Notes: a model not told the origin generated them from the letters alone. A DNA stretch of 52,973 nucleotides from Candidatus Kaiserbacteria bacterium CG10_big_fil_rev_8_21_14_0_10_56_12 (GCA_002773355.1 PFBL01000021.1:6734-59706); one strand, 5' to 3'; numbered from the stretch's first letter, positions 41,200 to 48,590 are shown. Numbers and translations are program-made.

Positions 41200-41760
41200 A
41201 TGGGTAAGCTGGTAGTCATATTGGGTTCTACAGGGAGCGGGAAAGGCGTGCTCATACAGCACATCCGAGAAGTGAGGCCAGACTTTCTCTATCCGCGTAG
41301 CTGTACTACGCGAGAAATGCGCGCAGGAGAGATAGACGGTGACCAATATTTCTTTCTTGCTAAAGAGGAGTTTGAGCGGCGTATTGCCGCGGGAGACTTT
41401 CTTGAGTGGGCACATTTTGGTGAAAATCTCTACGGCTCGCTCAAGAGCGAGATACTACTGCCCCTCCAGGAAGGCAAAACACTGCTTCTGGAACTCGACG
41501 TGCAAGGAGTGCGGAGCCTGCAAAAGATGATACCGTCAGAGCAAATCATTACGATATTCGTCGACGCCGGTTCGTGGGCGGAGCTCGAGCGGCGCGTTCG
41601 CGCCCGTGCTCCCATCAGCGATAGCGAGCTTGCAAAGCGCAAAAAACGATATGAAGACGAGGTGACCTTCAAGGATGAGGCGACACATGTCGTCGTTAAT
41701 GCGACCGGCAAACTCGATGAGGCAAAAAGAGAGATTGACGCTATAATAAATGCATTATGA
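41200..41760 (+). CDS. gmk: Guanylate kinase
   Basis: Phosphorylates GMP to GDP. P-loop GSTGSGKGVL near residue 8 (with Gly in place of the usual Ser after GK), the GMP-binding SCTTREMRAGEIDGDQYFFL, FLEWAHFGENLYGS, LLLELDVQGVRSLQ and RVRARAPISDSELAKRKKRY are present in order. Length 186 aa is typical. The start overlaps nothing upstream; its stop overlaps the adk start by 4 nt (ATGA), so gmk-adk-map form an operon for nucleotide kinases and methionine aminopeptidase. Confidence 0.93.
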   Translation: MGKLVVILGSTGSGKGVLIQHIREVRPDFLYPRSCTTREMRAGEIDGDQYFFLAKEEFERRIAAGDFLEWAHFGENLYGSLKSEILLPLQEGKTLLLELDVQGVRSLQKMIPSEQIITIFVDAGSWAELERRVRARAPISDSELAKRKKRYEDEVTFKDEATHVVVNATGKLDEAKREIDAIINAL

Positions 41761-42341
41761 CCGACACCCGATCGCGTAACGTGCTTTTTGTCGGGCGACC
41801 AGGGTCGGGAAAGGGTACGCAGTCGCGGTTGCTCGCTGAGAGTCTTGGCTGTAAGCGTTTCTCCTCGGGCGAACACCTGAAGGCGCTTATTGATGCCGGT
41901 GGCCCGCTTTCTGAGCGTATTCGCCGCGACTACGATCGGGGGCAACTTTCTCCCGACTGGCTCGCGTCCTATTTCTTTAAAGAAGCCGTCATACATCTAG
42001 CTCCCGAAGAGAGCTTCGTCTGCGAAGGCTTCCCGCGCTCACTGCCACAGGCACACATCGCCGATGAGATTCTCACGTGGCTCGACCGCTCGTATGTCTT
42101 GCTCAACCTCGTGGTCGGAGAAGAGGAGGCCCTGCGCCGCCAACTACACCGTGCCGCGACAGAGCATCGGCCTGATAGCGACGATGAGGAGAAGATCCGG
42201 GCACGATTTGAGGTCTACCAGAACCGCATCGAACCGCTCATAGCCTTCTTTAAAGAGAAAGGTACTCTGCTTGAGATTAACGGCGAACAAACTCCAGCCG
42301 CCATCGCAGAGGACATACGAGCGGCGCTGAAGATAGCATGA
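41757..42341 (+). CDS. adk: Adenylate kinase, short-lid form
   Basis: Interconverts AMP, ADP and ATP. P-loop GRPGSGKGTQSRLL near residue 13, the AMP-binding SSGEHLKALI (Ser-Ser-Gly-Glu in place of Ser-Thr-Gly-Asp), EGFPRSLPQA, and RFEVYQNRIEPLIAFF are in order. The LID domain is reduced to a few residues (RAATEHRPDSDDEEKI), no Cys zinc site is present, and the length is 194 aa. In standard bacteria adk follows secY directly; here it sits after gmk. Confidence 0.9.
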   Translation: MTDTRSRNVLFVGRPGSGKGTQSRLLAESLGCKRFSSGEHLKALIDAGGPLSERIRRDYDRGQLSPDWLASYFFKEAVIHLAPEESFVCEGFPRSLPQAHIADEILTWLDRSYVLLNLVVGEEEALRRQLHRAATEHRPDSDDEEKIRARFEVYQNRIEPLIAFFKEKGTLLEINGEQTPAAIAEDIRAALKIA

Positions 42342-43105
42342 CCATTACCAGCGAGGAACAGCGAGTGACTCTGGTTGAGGCAGGCCGTCGCCTGGCACAG
42401 GTACTCGCCGCACTGCGGACAAAAATCGCCCCAGGTGTAAGCACCGAGGATCTCGACGATCTGGCAGAAGCGCAGATTCGCGATGGCGGCGATGAGCCCT
42501 GCTTTCTCGGGTATACCCCCGATGGAGCTGTGCGCCCATATCCCGCTACGCTCTGTGTCTCAATTAACGACGAAGTGGTGCATGGCATACCCAACGAATC
42601 GCCCAAGATACTCAAGGAGGGCGATATTGTGAGTCTGGATCTTGGTCTCACGCATAACGGGATTATCGTGGATGCGGCGATCACTGTGCCGGTGGGGGTG
42701 GTCGACGCCGAGTCGACCAAGCTCATGCGCGCGACCGAGGAGGCGCTTGCCGCGGGCATTAAGGTAGCTAAGGCAGGCGTCAATCTGGGTAACGTGTCCC
42801 ATGCGATTCAGGACGTGGTTGAACGAGCGGGCTTTAAGGTGGTGCGCGATCTTGGCGGACACGGCGTAGGGGAGCGCGTGCATGAAGAGCCTTTTATTGC
42901 TAATTTCGGGCGGGTCGGAGAGGGTCCGGAGCTAAAGGAAGGCATGGTGCTCGCGCTTGAGCCCATCTCGACCGCAGGAAAGGCGGCAGTGGTGCTCGCA
43001 TCAGACGGATACACCTATCGCACCAAGGACGGCTCGCGGAGCGCGCACTTCGAACACACCATCTTGATAGAAAAGGCCGGAGCGTGCATCGTCACGGAGT
43101 TATAA
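42338..43105 (+). CDS. map: Methionine aminopeptidase, type I
   Basis: Removes N-terminal Met from nascent proteins. At 255 aa, all five metal ligands are visible: Asp in IVSLDLGLTHNG, Asp in IIVDAAITVP, His in LGGHGVGERVHEEP, Glu in LALEPIS and Glu in HFEHTILIEK. GYTPDGAVRPYPATLCVSINDEVVHGIP supplies the substrate pocket His. The start overlaps adk by 4 nt. infA, rpmJ and the rpoA group, which often follow map, are not in this window. Confidence 0.96.
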   Translation: MTITSEEQRVTLVEAGRRLAQVLAALRTKIAPGVSTEDLDDLAEAQIRDGGDEPCFLGYTPDGAVRPYPATLCVSINDEVVHGIPNESPKILKEGDIVSLDLGLTHNGIIVDAAITVPVGVVDAESTKLMRATEEALAAGIKVAKAGVNLGNVSHAIQDVVERAGFKVVRDLGGHGVGERVHEEPFIANFGRVGEGPELKEGMVLALEPISTAGKAAVVLASDGYTYRTKDGSRSAHFEHTILIEKAGACIVTEL

Positions 43106-43115
43106 CAATTAGAGT

Positions 43116-43694
43116 ATGAAGAAAGCAATCCTTGTGCATGGTTGGGACGGCACTCCAGAAACTGGTTGGTTCCCATGGCTTGCAAAAGAGTTGGAGGGGA
43201 AAGGATTTGAAGTAGTGGCCCCACAGCTTCCAGAGTCGGGGGCGCCAAGGATTGAAAAATGGGTCCCCACGCTTGCATCGTGTGCGGGGACGGTGGATGA
43301 GCATACTTATTTCGTCGGGCACTCTCTTGGATGCCAAACTATTGCGCGATATCTCGAGACCCTGCCCAATGGAGTTACGGTGGGAGGGGTAGTATATGTT
43401 GCTGGGTTCTTCAAACGACTTACGAATCTCGAAGGACCAGAGGCGGAAGCCCTCGCTGAGCCGTGGCTACAATACCCACCAAACCTTACCAGTGTAAAAG
43501 CTCATTCACCGAAAACTATTGCGTTTTTCTCTGACGACGATCCGTGGGTGCCACTCGACAACACAAACGATTTTGCGGAGAGGCTCGATTCAGAGATCAT
43601 CATTAAACATGGCATGAGTCATTTTAACGAAGGCGCTGGCTATCTCGAGCTCCCTATCGTGCTCGACGCGGTGCTGAAACTTGCTCAAAGCTGA
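43116..43694 (+). CDS. RBBP9/YdeN-type serine hydrolase
   Basis: A small alpha/beta-hydrolase of 192 aa. AILVHGWDGTPETGWFPWL at the N terminus, the nucleophile motif YFVGHSLGCQTIARYL near residue 70, acidic FSDDDPWVPLD and the catalytic His in GMSHFNEGAGY form a complete Ser-Asp-His triad in the YdeN/RBBP9 arrangement. Substrate unknown. TATAAC (43101-43106) ends 9 nt before the ATG and overlaps the map stop. Confidence 0.85.
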   Translation: MKKAILVHGWDGTPETGWFPWLAKELEGKGFEVVAPQLPESGAPRIEKWVPTLASCAGTVDEHTYFVGHSLGCQTIARYLETLPNGVTVGGVVYVAGFFKRLTNLEGPEAEALAEPWLQYPPNLTSVKAHSPKTIAFFSDDDPWVPLDNTNDFAERLDSEIIIKHGMSHFNEGAGYLELPIVLDAVLKLAQS

Positions 43695-43732
43695 TTCGTC
43701 GCTATACTGCGTGTATTAACCGCCCATGGCGG
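43681..43732 (+). promoter_or_regulatory. ndk promoter and leader hairpin
   Basis: TTGCTC (43681-43686), a 16-nt spacer and TATACT (43703-43708). The transcript would begin near 43714 and form a 5-bp GC hairpin (ccgcc-cat-ggcgg, 43720-43732) ahead of an A/T-rich stretch before the ATG. Confidence 0.55.
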
Positions 43733-43748
43733 AGATTTATTTAAAAAC

Positions 43749-44333
43749 ATGGCCAACAGAAACCCCAAGGAAGAGAAGACCTACGTGATGATTAAGCCTG
43801 ATGGCGTAAAGAAGGGCCTCATCGGTGAGATCATCAAAAGATTTGAACAACGTGATCTCAAGATCGTCGCGCTCGAGATGTTTCAACCCACACACGCTGA
43901 AATAGATAATCATTACCCTAAGGACGAGGCGTGGATTACTCGGCTAGGCCACAAGACACTCGCAACCTACGAGAAGTACGGATTCGATCCTATGGAAGAT
44001 TTCGGCACCACAGATCCAGCTAAGCTCGGCCCAGAGATTAGAAAATGGCTGGTGGACTATATGCTCTCGGCGCCCCTTGTAAAGATGGTTGTCGAGGGGA
44101 CACACGCCGTCGACATGGTACGCAAGATCGCTGGGCCAACGATGCCGTACTTGGCCGACATGGGCACTATTCGTGGCGACTTCTCAAACGACTCTCCGGC
44201 GGTTGCGAACGCGGAAAAACGTGCTGTTGCCAACATCCTCCACGCGTCGGAGACGCCCGAGGAGGCACAGCACGAAATCGAACACTGGTTTGGCAAGACC
44301 CCCACGCACAGCTACAAGCGCCACGGCGAATAA
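43749..44333 (+). CDS. ndk: Nucleoside-diphosphate kinase
   Basis: Balances NTP pools by phosphate transfer through a His intermediate. EKTYVMIKPDGVKKGLIGEIIKRFE opens it; KMVVEGTHAVDMVRKIAGPT, MGTIRGDFS, and the catalytic His in VANILHASETPEEAQHEI follow. It is 194 aa rather than about 140, because about 45 residues (YGFDPMEDFGTTDPAKLGPEI and neighbours) are inserted before the nucleotide-binding region. Preceded by its own leadered promoter and followed by the 6S-like RNA. Confidence 0.94.
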   Translation: MANRNPKEEKTYVMIKPDGVKKGLIGEIIKRFEQRDLKIVALEMFQPTHAEIDNHYPKDEAWITRLGHKTLATYEKYGFDPMEDFGTTDPAKLGPEIRKWLVDYMLSAPLVKMVVEGTHAVDMVRKIAGPTMPYLADMGTIRGDFSNDSPAVANAEKRAVANILHASETPEEAQHEIEHWFGKTPTHSYKRHGE

Positions 44334-44366
44334 AGGCTTGTCCCCAGCCGGGCTTGACAGTGGGTG

Positions 44367-44372
44367 TATAGT
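44367..44372 (+). promoter_or_regulatory. -10 element of the 6S-like RNA
   Basis: TATAGT, 5 nt before the first base of the predicted closing helix. A TTGACA at 44354-44359 is too close (7 nt) to be its -35. Confidence 0.5.
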
Positions 44373-44377
44373 TATAA

Positions 44378-44524
44378 GTGGGGTTGTCTTTGAAAACGCA
44401 ACTTGCCTACCTCTCGGGAGTAGTGCAGTAAGGCACGCTTGGTGAACTCCTCTGGGAGATCCGATAGCTGCCGTTGCCTATCCCACCTGGCTTCATTAAG
44501 TTGCAATACTTGGGACAACTCCAC
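44378..44524 (+). ncRNA. Candidate 6S RNA (ssrS-like), about 147 nt
   Basis: The 5' end gtggggttgtc (44378-44388) pairs with gacaactccac (44514-44524) as an 11-bp closing helix with one G-U pair. After an internal loop, gcaactt pairs with aagttgc (7 bp). A large bubble follows, then a bulged helix (aaggcacgc with gctgccgtt) and a short apical stem (ctcc-tctg-ggag). One long hairpin with a central bubble is the 6S RNA layout, in which the bubble mimics open promoter DNA. A -10 element precedes it and a 17-bp terminator follows. Identity rests on hand-made pairing only. Confidence 0.6.
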
Positions 44525-44562
44525 GAGAAAACCGCTCTCACGAGAGCGGTTTTCTCGTGTGC
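44522..44562 (+). terminator. Terminator of the 6S-like RNA
   Basis: A perfect 17-bp stem (44522-44538 with 44543-44559) with a 4-nt loop and a TTTT tract inside the 3' arm. The first bases overlap the RNA's closing helix. Confidence 0.75.
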
Positions 44563-44574
44563 TAGAGTGGCTCT

Positions 44575-45972
44575 ATGTCGCTCAAGCTTAGTTTCTACGG
44601 AGGTGCCGGCCAAGTAACCGGATCTAATTTTTTAGTAGAGAGCGAGAAGGGGAAGGTATTGGTTGACTGCGGCATGGAGCAGGGGGCCGATCTGGTAGAG
44701 GAGCACCTCTACGGCCCGTTTCCGTATGATGCGACAGCTATCGATGCGCTCGTCGTGACGCATTCGCATCTTGATCACGTGGGGCGCATCCCCAAGCTCG
44801 TGCGAGACGGCTTCAAAGGCAAGATATACCTCACGCCACCTACTAAGGACCTCGCGACGCTTATACTGCTCGACTCGGTTGGTATCCTCGCCGAGGAGGC
44901 ACGCATGGAGGGTAGGGACCCCCTCTACGAAACGTCAGACGTTGAGGGGGCCTTCGCGCTCATGGAAGAGCTTGAATATCACGTCGAGAAGCCCGTTGCA
45001 CCCGGCGTCTCGGCCTATTTGCGCAATACGGGGCATATCCTGGGAGCTGCCAGCGTGCGCCTCTCGGGAGAAGACGGGACGACCATCGTGCTCACGGGCG
45101 ATATCGGCAACTCGCCCTCGCCGCTCCTCACTGACTGGGAGCCGACACCGGACGCCGACGCGCTGGTCATGGAGAGCGTGTATGGCGACCGTCTGCACCC
45201 GCGACACAAGGATCGTGTCGAGACCCTCCTCAAGGTCCTCGCGTGCGCGATCGAGCGCGGCGGGACTATCTTGATCCCCGCCTTCTCTCTCGAGCGCACC
45301 CAGCTCATGCTCTATGAGCTCTCGAACTTTTTTAGCGCGAAGCAGTTACCAGAGATCCCCGTGTTCCTCGATTCTCCACTCGCGATCAAGGTGACTGCGG
45401 TGTACGAAAAATGGGGGAGCACCTACTTCAATCCAGAGGCCGAAGCCGAGATGAAGAAGGAGAAAAGTCTCTTCGAGTTCCCCTTCCTCAAGGCGACACC
45501 GTCAACGCAGGAGTCAATGGAGATAGAGCAGGTGAAGGGCCAGAAGATTATTATCGCTGGCGCCGGCATGAGCCATGGTGGCCGTATCGGGGGCTGGGAG
45601 TCCCAGTACCTCCCAGACCCCAAGACCACGCTCATTATGGTCGGGTATCAGGCTCCAGGGACCCCGGGCCGGCGTATGCTCGAGGGTGCACGCGAGATAC
45701 GTCTTGGCGGACATCCGGTCAGGATTCGTGCGAAGGTGGAGAATGTGGAGGGATGGTCAGCACACGCAGACCGAGACGAACTGCTCAAGTTTGCCGAAGC
45801 GGCGCTTGCCAAAAAGCGCCCCCAAGCCATCTTCACAGCCCTTGGGGAGCCCGCTACCGAACGTTTCCTCGCGCAACGTATACATGACTACCTCGGCGCA
45901 CGCGCAATCGTCCCTGAGTATGGCCAAACGTGGGAGATTACGAAGGAATCAGTGAAGGAAGTTCAACATTAA
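44575..45972 (+). CDS. Metallo-beta-lactamase/beta-CASP ribonuclease (COG1236 type)
   Basis: A predicted RNA-processing nuclease of the CPSF/YSH1-like group. Metal ligands: THSHLDHVGRIP (motif 2), HILGAASV (motif 3) and LTGDIG (motif 4). The beta-CASP domain has ESVYGDRLH, IPAFSLERTQLML, FLDSPLAIKVT, AGMSHGGRI and the final GWSAHADRDEL. The length of 465 aa is typical, with no N-terminal KH domains. TAGAGT (44563-44568) ends 6 nt before the ATG, directly after the 6S-like terminator. It may mature RNAs such as its structured neighbours; that is speculation. Confidence 0.93.
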   Translation: MSLKLSFYGGAGQVTGSNFLVESEKGKVLVDCGMEQGADLVEEHLYGPFPYDATAIDALVVTHSHLDHVGRIPKLVRDGFKGKIYLTPPTKDLATLILLDSVGILAEEARMEGRDPLYETSDVEGAFALMEELEYHVEKPVAPGVSAYLRNTGHILGAASVRLSGEDGTTIVLTGDIGNSPSPLLTDWEPTPDADALVMESVYGDRLHPRHKDRVETLLKVLACAIERGGTILIPAFSLERTQLMLYELSNFFSAKQLPEIPVFLDSPLAIKVTAVYEKWGSTYFNPEAEAEMKKEKSLFEFPFLKATPSTQESMEIEQVKGQKIIIAGAGMSHGGRIGGWESQYLPDPKTTLIMVGYQAPGTPGRRMLEGAREIRLGGHPVRIRAKVENVEGWSAHADRDELLKFAEAALAKKRPQAIFTALGEPATERFLAQRIHDYLGARAIVPEYGQTWEITKESVKEVQH

Positions 45973-46003
45973 AATAGCCCCCGTTGATGCTATCTCAGGG
46001 GGC
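45970..46003 (-). terminator. Terminator of the unidentified minus-strand RNA
   Basis: On the minus strand a 6-bp GC stem (gccccc / gggggc, 46003-45977) with a 15-nt loop is followed by TATTTTAA. On the plus strand no T-run follows, so it serves the minus strand. Confidence 0.6.
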
Positions 46004-46235
46004 GTATCGAACGTGTTCCACGTGCGGGAATGTCTCGCTTATGTGGTCTTAGGACGTTTCTCCACCATCTCACCGGGCTTACTGACACCTGTCAATGCGG
46101 GGTGGTTTTCGGACTTTCGTCCTCCATTTCCCTCTTACGAGGGTAGTACCGGCTGTGGCAGCGTCACCATTAGACGCAAGGGAGCAACACTTGTCCCAGT
46201 ATAGGCTGTTGCTCAACACCATACACGTTCGACCC
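45977..46235 (-). ncRNA. Unidentified structured RNA, about 260 nt
   Basis: The 316-nt gap between the nuclease gene and rplT holds no convincing ORF but a highly structured minus-strand segment. The 5' end (tcgaacgtgt, 46232-46223) and 3' end (acacgttcga, 46016-46007) form a perfect 10-bp closing helix. Inside are gagcaac/gttgctc (7 bp), gcgtc/gacgc (5 bp, 7-nt loop), ccctc-GTAA-gaggg and ggac-GAAA-gtcc (both GNRA loops on this strand only), and a ccacc/ggtgg helix. TATGCT lies 7 nt before the 5' GGG, and a terminator follows. I could not match it to RNase P, tmRNA, SRP RNA or a known riboswitch. Confidence 0.6.
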
Positions 46236-46253
46236 AAAGAAAGCATAGCAAGA

Positions 46254-46278
46254 AAGCCGCCCCGTGAGGGGCGGTTTT
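46254..46278. terminator. Terminator downstream of rplT
   Basis: ccgcccc-gtga-ggggcgg, extended by wobble pairs, with T-rich flanks on both strands. It ends the infC-rpmI-rplT message and separates it from the unidentified RNA gene. Confidence 0.7.
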
Positions 46279-46288
46279 CTACCGCCTG

Positions 46289-46636
46289 CTAGACAATCTT
46301 TTTGGCGATGCGTTCGAAGATTTCTGGGTACTCGCTCGCGAAGGTTGCGAGAGATTTGCGATCGAGTTCGATACCAGCCTTCTTCACCTTACCGATAAAC
46401 GTGCTGTATGACTGGTGGCCATTCTCGCGGACGGCGGCGTTCAAACGCACGATCCACAGCTGACGAAAGTCGCCCTTCTTGTCGCGACGATGGGCGAAGG
46501 CGTAGCGTCCTGCACGCATGAGGCTCTCATGAGCCTGCTTGATCTTGGTGGAGCTCCCGTGGCGATAGCCCTTGGCCCTCTTTAGTATGTTGGTGCGACG
46601 TTTGTTCGCGCTCAATCCTCCTTTGACTCGTGCCAT
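46289..46636 (-). CDS. rplT: Large ribosomal subunit protein bL20
   Basis: An early 50S assembly protein; in several bacteria it represses its own operon. The 115-aa product starts ARVKGGLSANKRRTNILKRAKGYRHG and has RDKKGDFRQLWIVRLNAAVRENG and LDRKSLATFASEYPEIFERI. It closes the infC-rpmI-rplT operon, 20 nt after rpmI on the minus strand. Confidence 0.97.
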   Translation of the reverse strand: MARVKGGLSANKRRTNILKRAKGYRHGSSTKIKQAHESLMRAGRYAFAHRRDKKGDFRQLWIVRLNAAVRENGHQSYSTFIGKVKKAGIELDRKSLATFASEYPEIFERIAKKIV

Positions 46637-46656
46637 AAATAGTTAAATATCAGTTA

Positions 46657-46851
46657 TTATTTTGCTCCGGTGCCGGGCAAGAAACGTCGGCGCACCCGCG
46701 CAGTGAGCGCCACGCCCACCTGACGGCGTTTTGCACTACGGCTTGAGCCGCTCTGCTTGGCATTGAAATGGTTCTGGCCCTTGGCACGGGCGACAAGCTT
46801 CCCGTTCTTGGTGACACGGATGCGTTTGGTGTATGACTTGTTAGTTTTCAT
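46657..46851 (-). CDS. rpmI: Large ribosomal subunit protein bL35
   Basis: A 64-aa basic protein. MKTNKSYTKRIRVTKNGKLVARAKGQNH and KRRQVGVALTARVRRRFLPG match the family. The start overlaps the infC stop (ATGA), so it is translationally coupled to infC. Confidence 0.95.
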   Translation of the reverse strand: MKTNKSYTKRIRVTKNGKLVARAKGQNHFNAKQSGSSRSAKRRQVGVALTARVRRRFLPGTGAK

Positions 46852-47411
46852 GTGGTTGGTTTTGCTGCAGTCTCTTTTTCACGCTTCTGCTGGGCTACGA
46901 GGTCTCGTTCGATAACACCCGCGAAGCCCTTAGGGCTCTTGGCGATGGGCTCCGCGACTTTGTACGCGTATGGGATGCGGACGAGGAACTTCTCAAGACG
47001 TTCCTTGAGGAATTTCTCATCCATGCCCTTGTAGCGCCCCTTGAGGAAAAGTTCTGCCCGCACGCGATGACCCTCAGCGAGCCAGTCAGCGGCCTTCTTA
47101 GCCTTGAGCATCATATCGTTCTCGCCGGTGCCCACCTTGATCTGGACCTCCTTTGTCTCCGATATCTTAACCTTGGCCTTGGCTACCTTCTCCTTCTTGC
47201 TACGTTCGTACTCAAATTTACCATAATCCATGATCTTAGCAACTGGCGGGGTTGCCGAGGGCGATATCTCGATCAGGTCCATTCCCGCAGTCTTTGCGGC
47301 GTCGAGCGCGCCGTCGAGGCTTATAACGCCCAGGTTCTCGCCCTGTGCGCCAATAACGCGCAACTCGCGTGCGCGTATCTCGTTATTGATTAGTAGTCGT
47401 TCTGTAGCCAC
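46848..47411 (-). CDS. infC: Translation initiation factor IF-3
   Basis: Keeps the subunits apart and checks start-codon pairing. The 187-aa product opens ATERLLINNEIRARELRVIG, has DLIEISPSATPPVAKIMDYGKFEYE, then the C-terminal domain with KEVQIKVGTGENDMMLKAKKAADWLAEGHRVR in blocks. No ATG is available near the conserved N terminus. I choose GTG at 47411, about 10 nt downstream of the predicted transcription start; a GTG six codons earlier is the alternative. A rare start codon for infC is a known regulatory device, since IF-3 discriminates against non-AUG starts on its own mRNA. Confidence 0.93.
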   Translation of the reverse strand: MATERLLINNEIRARELRVIGAQGENLGVISLDGALDAAKTAGMDLIEISPSATPPVAKIMDYGKFEYERSKKEKVAKAKVKISETKEVQIKVGTGENDMMLKAKKAADWLAEGHRVRAELFLKGRYKGMDEKFLKERLEKFLVRIPYAYKVAEPIAKSPKGFAGVIERDLVAQQKREKETAAKPTT

Positions 47412-47427
47412 CGGAAATGTTTCTATC

Positions 47428-47456
47428 ACTGTACCAAAAAACAAGCATCTGCGCAA
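47428..47456 (-). promoter_or_regulatory. infC promoter
   Basis: On the minus strand TTGCGC (47456-47451), a 17-nt spacer and TACAGT (47433-47428). Start of transcription near 47421 leaves a leader of only about 10 nt. Confidence 0.65.
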
Positions 47457-47458
47457 CT

Positions 47459-47617
47459 AAAACAGAGCCGCCTGAAGAGCGCGGCTCCTCAGGCGTCATG
47501 ACCATGGCCGTTCAATGGAAATGGTCTTGGCACCTTTTGGTGCTGTGAACCACCTCTTGAGAATAACAATTGGCATGAAGTAGTTCACGACGACGTCGCG
47601 GCCTACTCGCCACACAT
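47459..47617 (-). ncRNA. Four-hairpin element with terminator upstream of infC
   Basis: This minus-strand stretch forms consecutive hairpins: gtgaactac/gtggttcac (47588-47545), gcacc-AAAA-ggtgc (47543-47530), gaccat/atggtc (47526-47500) and gagccgc/gcggctc (47487-47465) followed by TGTTTT. The last stem can alternatively pair as gcctga/tcaggc (47494-47471), a mutually exclusive form. TATACC at 47623-47618 is a possible -10. It may be an independent small RNA, the 3' end of the PLD message, or a bL20-type attenuator. Confidence 0.5.
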
Positions 47618-47678
47618 GGTATAAGAAATTCACCATGAAGGAACTTCCTCTCGCAGCGTATCGCAAGGCCGAGAAAAT
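47618..47678. other. Remainder of the gap between infC element and PLD gene
   Basis: Nothing convincing apart from the weak -10 (47623-47618, minus) of the hairpin element. Confidence 0.4.
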
Positions 47679-48590
47679 TCAAGGTCTAGAGATTTGCGAT
47701 GGGGTATTGAGGACAATTTCGGCTTTGCCTTGGTAGGAGGAGATTTTGCCGGTGAGAGTGATTGTTTTACCTACGTAGGTCTCCAAGTCAGGGAACTTCT
47801 TTGCGTCACTCGAGAAGATGACGCCCGAGAACGGGCAATTTTTATAAGACTGGCAGAAGTCGAGGAAGACCGTGCTAGTTTTTGAGGTGTAGGTATCGAC
47901 AAGGACGCCGCGCACCGACGCGATCTCCCCGATATGTTGTGGGGCCTCAGTATAGTTGATCGTGCCGATAGAAACGGCCGCTTGCGCGGCCGTGTTGCCT
48001 CGATAGGCATGGAGGAGCTTTAGCAAAATATCCTCGTAGATTTTGCGCGTGGCAGGGTCGGTGCCAATTTCGAGAATCTCGTCATTGATGTTGGTCGCCG
48101 AGGCAGTCCAGTTGTAGCTGCCAAGCGCGTAGGCTCTGTCGGTAACGATCATTTTGATATGCATGATGCCGTTACCGGTCGCGTGTCGCTCGACTACGAT
48201 CGGGATGTTGGCGGCGTTAAGGATCTGCATCACAGGTGCGCTAAACTTCTCAACTGCCTGCCCGCTGTCGACGACGCCACGCACGTCGACGCCGCGCGCT
48301 TTCGCGCGCGCGAGTGCCTCCGCGATGTCAGTGAGTGTGAAGGTGTAGATGGCGAAATAGATGTGTGTCTTGGCGCCATCGATGAGCGCGATAATCTCTT
48401 TGTCGTTCTGTTTCTGGTCGAGGCTATAGATAATACGCAGGGAGCCGGGCGAAGGTGCGGTGACCGTGCTCGCTGCGATGTGTGGTGCGCCTGCGGGCGG
48501 TACGGTCGCCACGCCGAGGCTGTACCCAATGACGCCCGCGGCCGCACAGAGTATGAGCGCAGCGATAACGCGTTTGCGGAGCGCGGTCAT
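47679..48590 (-). CDS. Exported phospholipase-D-family nuclease with OB-like C-terminal domain
   Basis: A 303-aa protein with an N-terminal signal or anchor helix (VIAALILCAAAGVIGYSLGV). One HxK(x)4D motif is visible, HIKMIVTDRAYALGSYNWT near residue 143, so it resembles single-motif Nuc/BfiL-type PLD endonucleases that dimerise. From about residue 215 a separate domain begins (IASVRGVLVDTYTSKTSTVFLDF ... GKTITLTGKISSYQGKAEIVL) with the look of the OB-fold found in nucleic-acid-binding proteins. An extracytoplasmic DNA-degrading role is plausible. Its ATG overlaps the DedA stop (ATGA), so the two are coupled. Confidence 0.82.
   Translation of the reverse strand: MTALRKRVIAALILCAAAGVIGYSLGVATVPPAGAPHIAASTVTAPSPGSLRIIYSLDQKQNDKEIIALIDGAKTHIYFAIYTFTLTDIAEALARAKARGVDVRGVVDSGQAVEKFSAPVMQILNAANIPIVVERHATGNGIMHIKMIVTDRAYALGSYNWTASATNINDEILEIGTDPATRKIYEDILLKLLHAYRGNTAAQAAVSIGTINYTEAPQHIGEIASVRGVLVDTYTSKTSTVFLDFCQSYKNCPFSGVIFSSDAKKFPDLETYVGKTITLTGKISSYQGKAEIVLNTPSQISRP

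Noticed and set aside
16061-42341. Alternative genetic code (UGA as Gly, code 25) as in some CPR phyla
   Set aside because: Many well-defined genes end in TGA (15027, 19651, gmk, adk and infC among them) at the family-appropriate C terminus, so UGA is a stop.
44354-44359. TTGACA as -35 of the 6S-like RNA
   Set aside because: It is only 7 nt from the TATAGT -10 and 13 nt from the alternative TATAAG, too close for a sigma-70 promoter.
45977-46235. Calling the minus-strand RNA RNase P RNA
   Set aside because: The region-I-like segment has two extra bases that form a GNRA hairpin instead, the ACAGAA region V is absent and the length is too short; kept as unidentified.
46013-46292. Small plus-strand open frames in the gap before rplT
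   Set aside because: They run through predicted RNA helices, have no promoter or start signals, and show no protein-like composition.
47459-47495. A simple infC attenuator
   Set aside because: The best infC promoter lies downstream of this terminator, so most infC mRNA would not contain it; retained only as one of several explanations.
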